Source: Patulibacter minatonensis DSM 18081
Lineage (GTDB): Bacteria > Actinomycetota > Thermoleophilia > Solirubrobacterales > Solirubrobacteraceae
Direction of reading: 5' to 3'
DNA: 63,278 bases
NCBI RefSeq assembly: GCF_000519325.1
Contig: NZ_KI912613.1
Coordinates: 5,303,578 to 5,366,855, forward strand
The position numbers were made by a program, and so were the translations under genes. The notes under the pieces were generated by a model. The model worked only from the letters and a program-made list of their open reading frames with translations. It was not told where the DNA came from and did no database searches. This document shows positions 61,790 through 63,278 of the stretch, piece by piece; position 1 is the first letter of the stretch, and every line of letters begins with the position of its first letter.

Positions 61790-62991
61790 CCCTTCAGCGT
61801 CCCCGCCGCCCCGGACGCGACGAGCTCCGCGATCCGGGCGTCGTCGAACCCGGCCTCGCGCAGCACCTCCTCGGTGTGCTCGCCGAGCCCCGGGGCCGGG
61901 CGCCGGTGGACGTCGCCCGGGGTGCCCGAGAGCTTGATCGGCACGCCGAGCGCCCGGACCGGCGTGGTCGCCCCCGGCTGGTCGAGCTCCACGACCATCT
62001 CGCGCTCGCGCACGAGGCCGGACTCCAGGGCCTCCTCGAGCTCCCACACCGGCTCGAGGCACGCGTCGTGCTGCTCCCCGAACGCCGCCCACTCCGCGCG
62101 GGTCCGCGAGCGCGCGATCTCGGCGACCTGGGCGTGCGCGTCGGAGCCGGGCGGGTCGAACTGGTGCGGGACGAGGTCGGTGCGGTCGACGCCGGTGCAG
62201 AACGCGAGCCAGAACTTGGGCTCCAGCGCACCGATCGTGATCCACCCGTCCTGGCACTCGTACGGCAGGTAGCAGAGGTGCCTGCCGGTCAGCAGCGTGT
62301 GGCCGCGCCGCGGCTTCTCGCCCTGCAGCGCGGCCGCGGACTCCATCGCCGTCCACGAGAGCGCGCCGTCGGTCATCGACACGTCGACCGACTGGCCCTC
62401 CCCCGTCCGCTCGGCGTGCCGCAGCGCGGTGAGGATCCCGATCACGGCCATCTGCGCCCCGCCGCCGAGGTCGGCGACCTGCACGCCGCCGAGCACCGGG
62501 GCGCCGTCGCGATTGCCGTTGAGCGCGAAGACGCCGCCGAGCGCCAGGTAGTTCATGTCGTGCCCGGGCCGCTGGGTCAGCGGGCCGGTCTGCCCGAACC
62601 CGCTGATCGCGCAGTGGACGATCGCCGGGTTGCGGGCGCGGAGCGCGTCGAGGCCGAGGCCGAGGCGCTCCATGACGCCGGGCCGGAAGGACTCGAGCAC
62701 GACGTGGGCGTCGTCGACCAGGGCGAGCAGCGCCTCGCGGCCCGCCGGCGCCTTCAGGTCCAGCCGGATCGACCGCTTGTTGCGGTTCAGCGCGATGAAC
62801 GGCGCCGACTTCGCGGACTCCGCCACGCCGTCGACGTACGGCGGGGCCGCCCGCGCGTAGTCGCCCGCCCCGGTGTCCTCGACCTTGACGACGTCGGCGC
62901 CGAAGTCGGCGAGGAGCAACGACGCGAACGGTCCGGGGAGGAGACGGGAGAGGTCCAGGACGCGGACGCCCTCGAGCGGGAGCGAGGTCAT
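61786..62991 (-). CDS. CaiB/BaiF-family CoA enzyme, alpha-methylacyl-CoA racemase-like
   Basis: A 401-residue class III CoA-transferase-fold protein. LEGVRVLDLSRLLPGPFASL (7-26) and ADVVKVEDTGAGDYAR are general family motifs. RPGHDMNYLALGGVFALNG (His 144) and VQVADLGGGAQM (Asp 174) match the His/Asp acid-base pair of alpha-methylacyl-CoA racemase, not the formyl-CoA transferase Asp. It should invert methyl-branched acyl-CoA thioesters before beta-oxidation. ATG 62991 follows a TACCCT box by 10 nt. It is translationally coupled to merR. Confidence 0.88.
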   Translation of the reverse strand: MTSLPLEGVRVLDLSRLLPGPFASLLLADFGADVVKVEDTGAGDYARAAPPYVDGVAESAKSAPFIALNRNKRSIRLDLKAPAGREALLALVDDAHVVLESFRPGVMERLGLGLDALRARNPAIVHCAISGFGQTGPLTQRPGHDMNYLALGGVFALNGNRDGAPVLGGVQVADLGGGAQMAVIGILTALRHAERTGEGQSVDVSMTDGALSWTAMESAAALQGEKPRRGHTLLTGRHLCYLPYECQDGWITIGALEPKFWLAFCTGVDRTDLVPHQFDPPGSDAHAQVAEIARSRTRAEWAAFGEQHDACLEPVWELEEALESGLVREREMVVELDQPGATTPVRALGVPIKLSGTPGDVHRRPAPGLGEHTEEVLREAGFDDARIAELVASGAAGTLKG

Positions 62992-62999
62992 GAGGAGGT

Positions 63000-63015
63000 C
63001 GAGGGTACTACCTCG
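63000..63015. promoter_or_regulatory. Dyad overlapping the racemase -10 box
   Basis: CGAGG (63000-63004) and CCTCG (63011-63015) flank GTACTA. The minus-strand -10 TACCCT (63007-63002) lies inside. It shares the core GGTNCTACCTC with the second dyad at 63026. Confidence 0.45.
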
Positions 63016-63025
63016 CACGGTGTCG

Positions 63026-63038
63026 GAGGTTCTACCTC
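63026..63038. promoter_or_regulatory. Second dyad of a tandem operator at the racemase promoter
   Basis: GAGGT-TCT-ACCTC is a perfect 5-bp dyad. Together with 63000-63015 it forms two direct copies of a dyad spaced about 24 bp apart, i.e. near two helical turns, upstream of and over the -10 box. Confidence 0.5.
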
Positions 63039-63170
63039 TCACTTCCGACGGGGAGCGTGCGCGGGAACCGGTCGAGGCGGGGCGGGCGGGCGGGGCGGTC
63101 GGGGCGCCGGCCGGGCGGACGAGATCCGGCGGGGTGCGCGAGCGCACGCCGGGCCGGGGCGACCGGCGGA

Positions 63171-63213
63171 CTGGCGCGCATTGCTGCGGCGGGGGCGCAG
63201 GAACGAACGCCAG
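63171..63213. repeat. Structured 43-nt tandem repeat, copy 1
   Basis: Outer stem CTGGCG (63171-63176) with CGCCAG (63208-63213); internal loop CGCATTG / GAACGAA; inner stem CTGCG (63184-63188) with CGCAG (63196-63200); 7-nt loop GCGGGGG. Copy 2 starts 62 nt later with the same architecture. The intervening GGCCGGG-CG-CCGGC spacer is also similar to the sequence preceding copy 1. Confidence 0.75.
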
Positions 63214-63232
63214 GGCCGGGTCGGCCGGCAGG

Positions 63233-63275
63233 CCGGCGCGCATTGCTGCGGCCGGAGCGCAGGAATGAACGCCGG
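63233..63275. repeat. Structured 43-nt tandem repeat, copy 2 (array continues past window?)
   Basis: Outer stem CCGGCG (63233-63238) with CGCCGG (63270-63275); internal loop CGCATTG / GAATGAA; inner stem CTGCG (63246-63250) with CGCAG (63258-63262); loop GCCGGAG. Relative to copy 1 the outer stem has a compensated T:A to C:G change. The other differences fall in loops. The window ends 3 nt later. Confidence 0.75.
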
Positions 63276-63278
63276 CTC

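Overview
The window is about 63 kb of very GC-rich DNA, densely packed with genes, with GTG and TTG starts and frequent 1-4 nt ATGA/GTGA gene overlaps. Gene content points to a high-GC actinobacterium. There is a complete Mce lipid-import operon with its own ATPase, a furA-katG pair, leaderless-type promoters and several actinobacterial small membrane-protein families. The class Thermoleophilia (Solirubrobacterales, Patulibacter-like) is my best guess. That placement rests on gene style and not on a marker gene. I found no tRNA, rRNA, insertion sequence, prophage or CRISPR array. No stretch without a gene exceeds about 300 bases.

Layout. 1-3451: repeat-rich tail of a truncated protein, a small membrane protein, and a MoxR ATPase/VWA-domain pair. 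3503-5101: a sigma factor fused to a zinc-finger motif, a membrane segment and a Thr/Pro-rich tail. 5291-9033: a thioesterase, then an ABC ATPase and permease for a thiamine-precursor-type importer. The binding lipoprotein of that importer is encoded separately, behind a TPP riboswitch and a 15-codon leader ORF. 9119-13680: DNA glycosylase, PLP-dependent acyl-CoA/amino-acid condensing enzyme, membrane-anchored redoxin and membrane proteins. 13757-25469: one long minus-strand operon of two MlaE/YrbE permeases, one ATPase and six Mce proteins, which together should build a trans-envelope lipid importer. 25699-32038: lipoprotein, then nitrogen assimilation, with amt-PII divergent from type III glutamine synthetase, and a GNAT-like acyltransferase. 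32238-38051: secreted HNH nuclease, DUF1963 protein, katG-furA, DUF488 protein and an M50B-like membrane protease. 38236-41886: cobalamin-dependent methionine synthase. 41924-46776: SDR/CMD enzymes with a divergent TetR, a second SDR, a shikimate-dehydrogenase-like enzyme and an alpha/beta hydrolase. 46934-52856: a GT4-flippase fusion flanked by two secreted glycoside-hydrolase-like proteins. 52905-57486: iron-sulfur carrier trio (ErpA, BolA, CGFS glutaredoxin), M14 carboxypeptidase and DegV. 57550-59233: four-gene membrane-protein operon (DUF4235, Ala/Pro-rich, holin-like DUF1469, DUF3618). 59385-62991: two small catabolic operons, each pairing an enzyme with its regulator (nitrilase-TetR and alpha-methylacyl-CoA racemase-MerR), with candidate operators. 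63171-63278: two tandem copies of a 43-nt hairpin element with a compensated stem change, running to the window edge.

Regulation. At least a dozen genes have a TAnnnT -10 element only 6-10 nt before the start codon, so leaderless transcription looks common here. Dyad operators lie at metH, furA-katG, the TetR-nitrilase operon and the racemase-MerR operon. GC-rich hairpins that can serve as terminators lie just after many stops.
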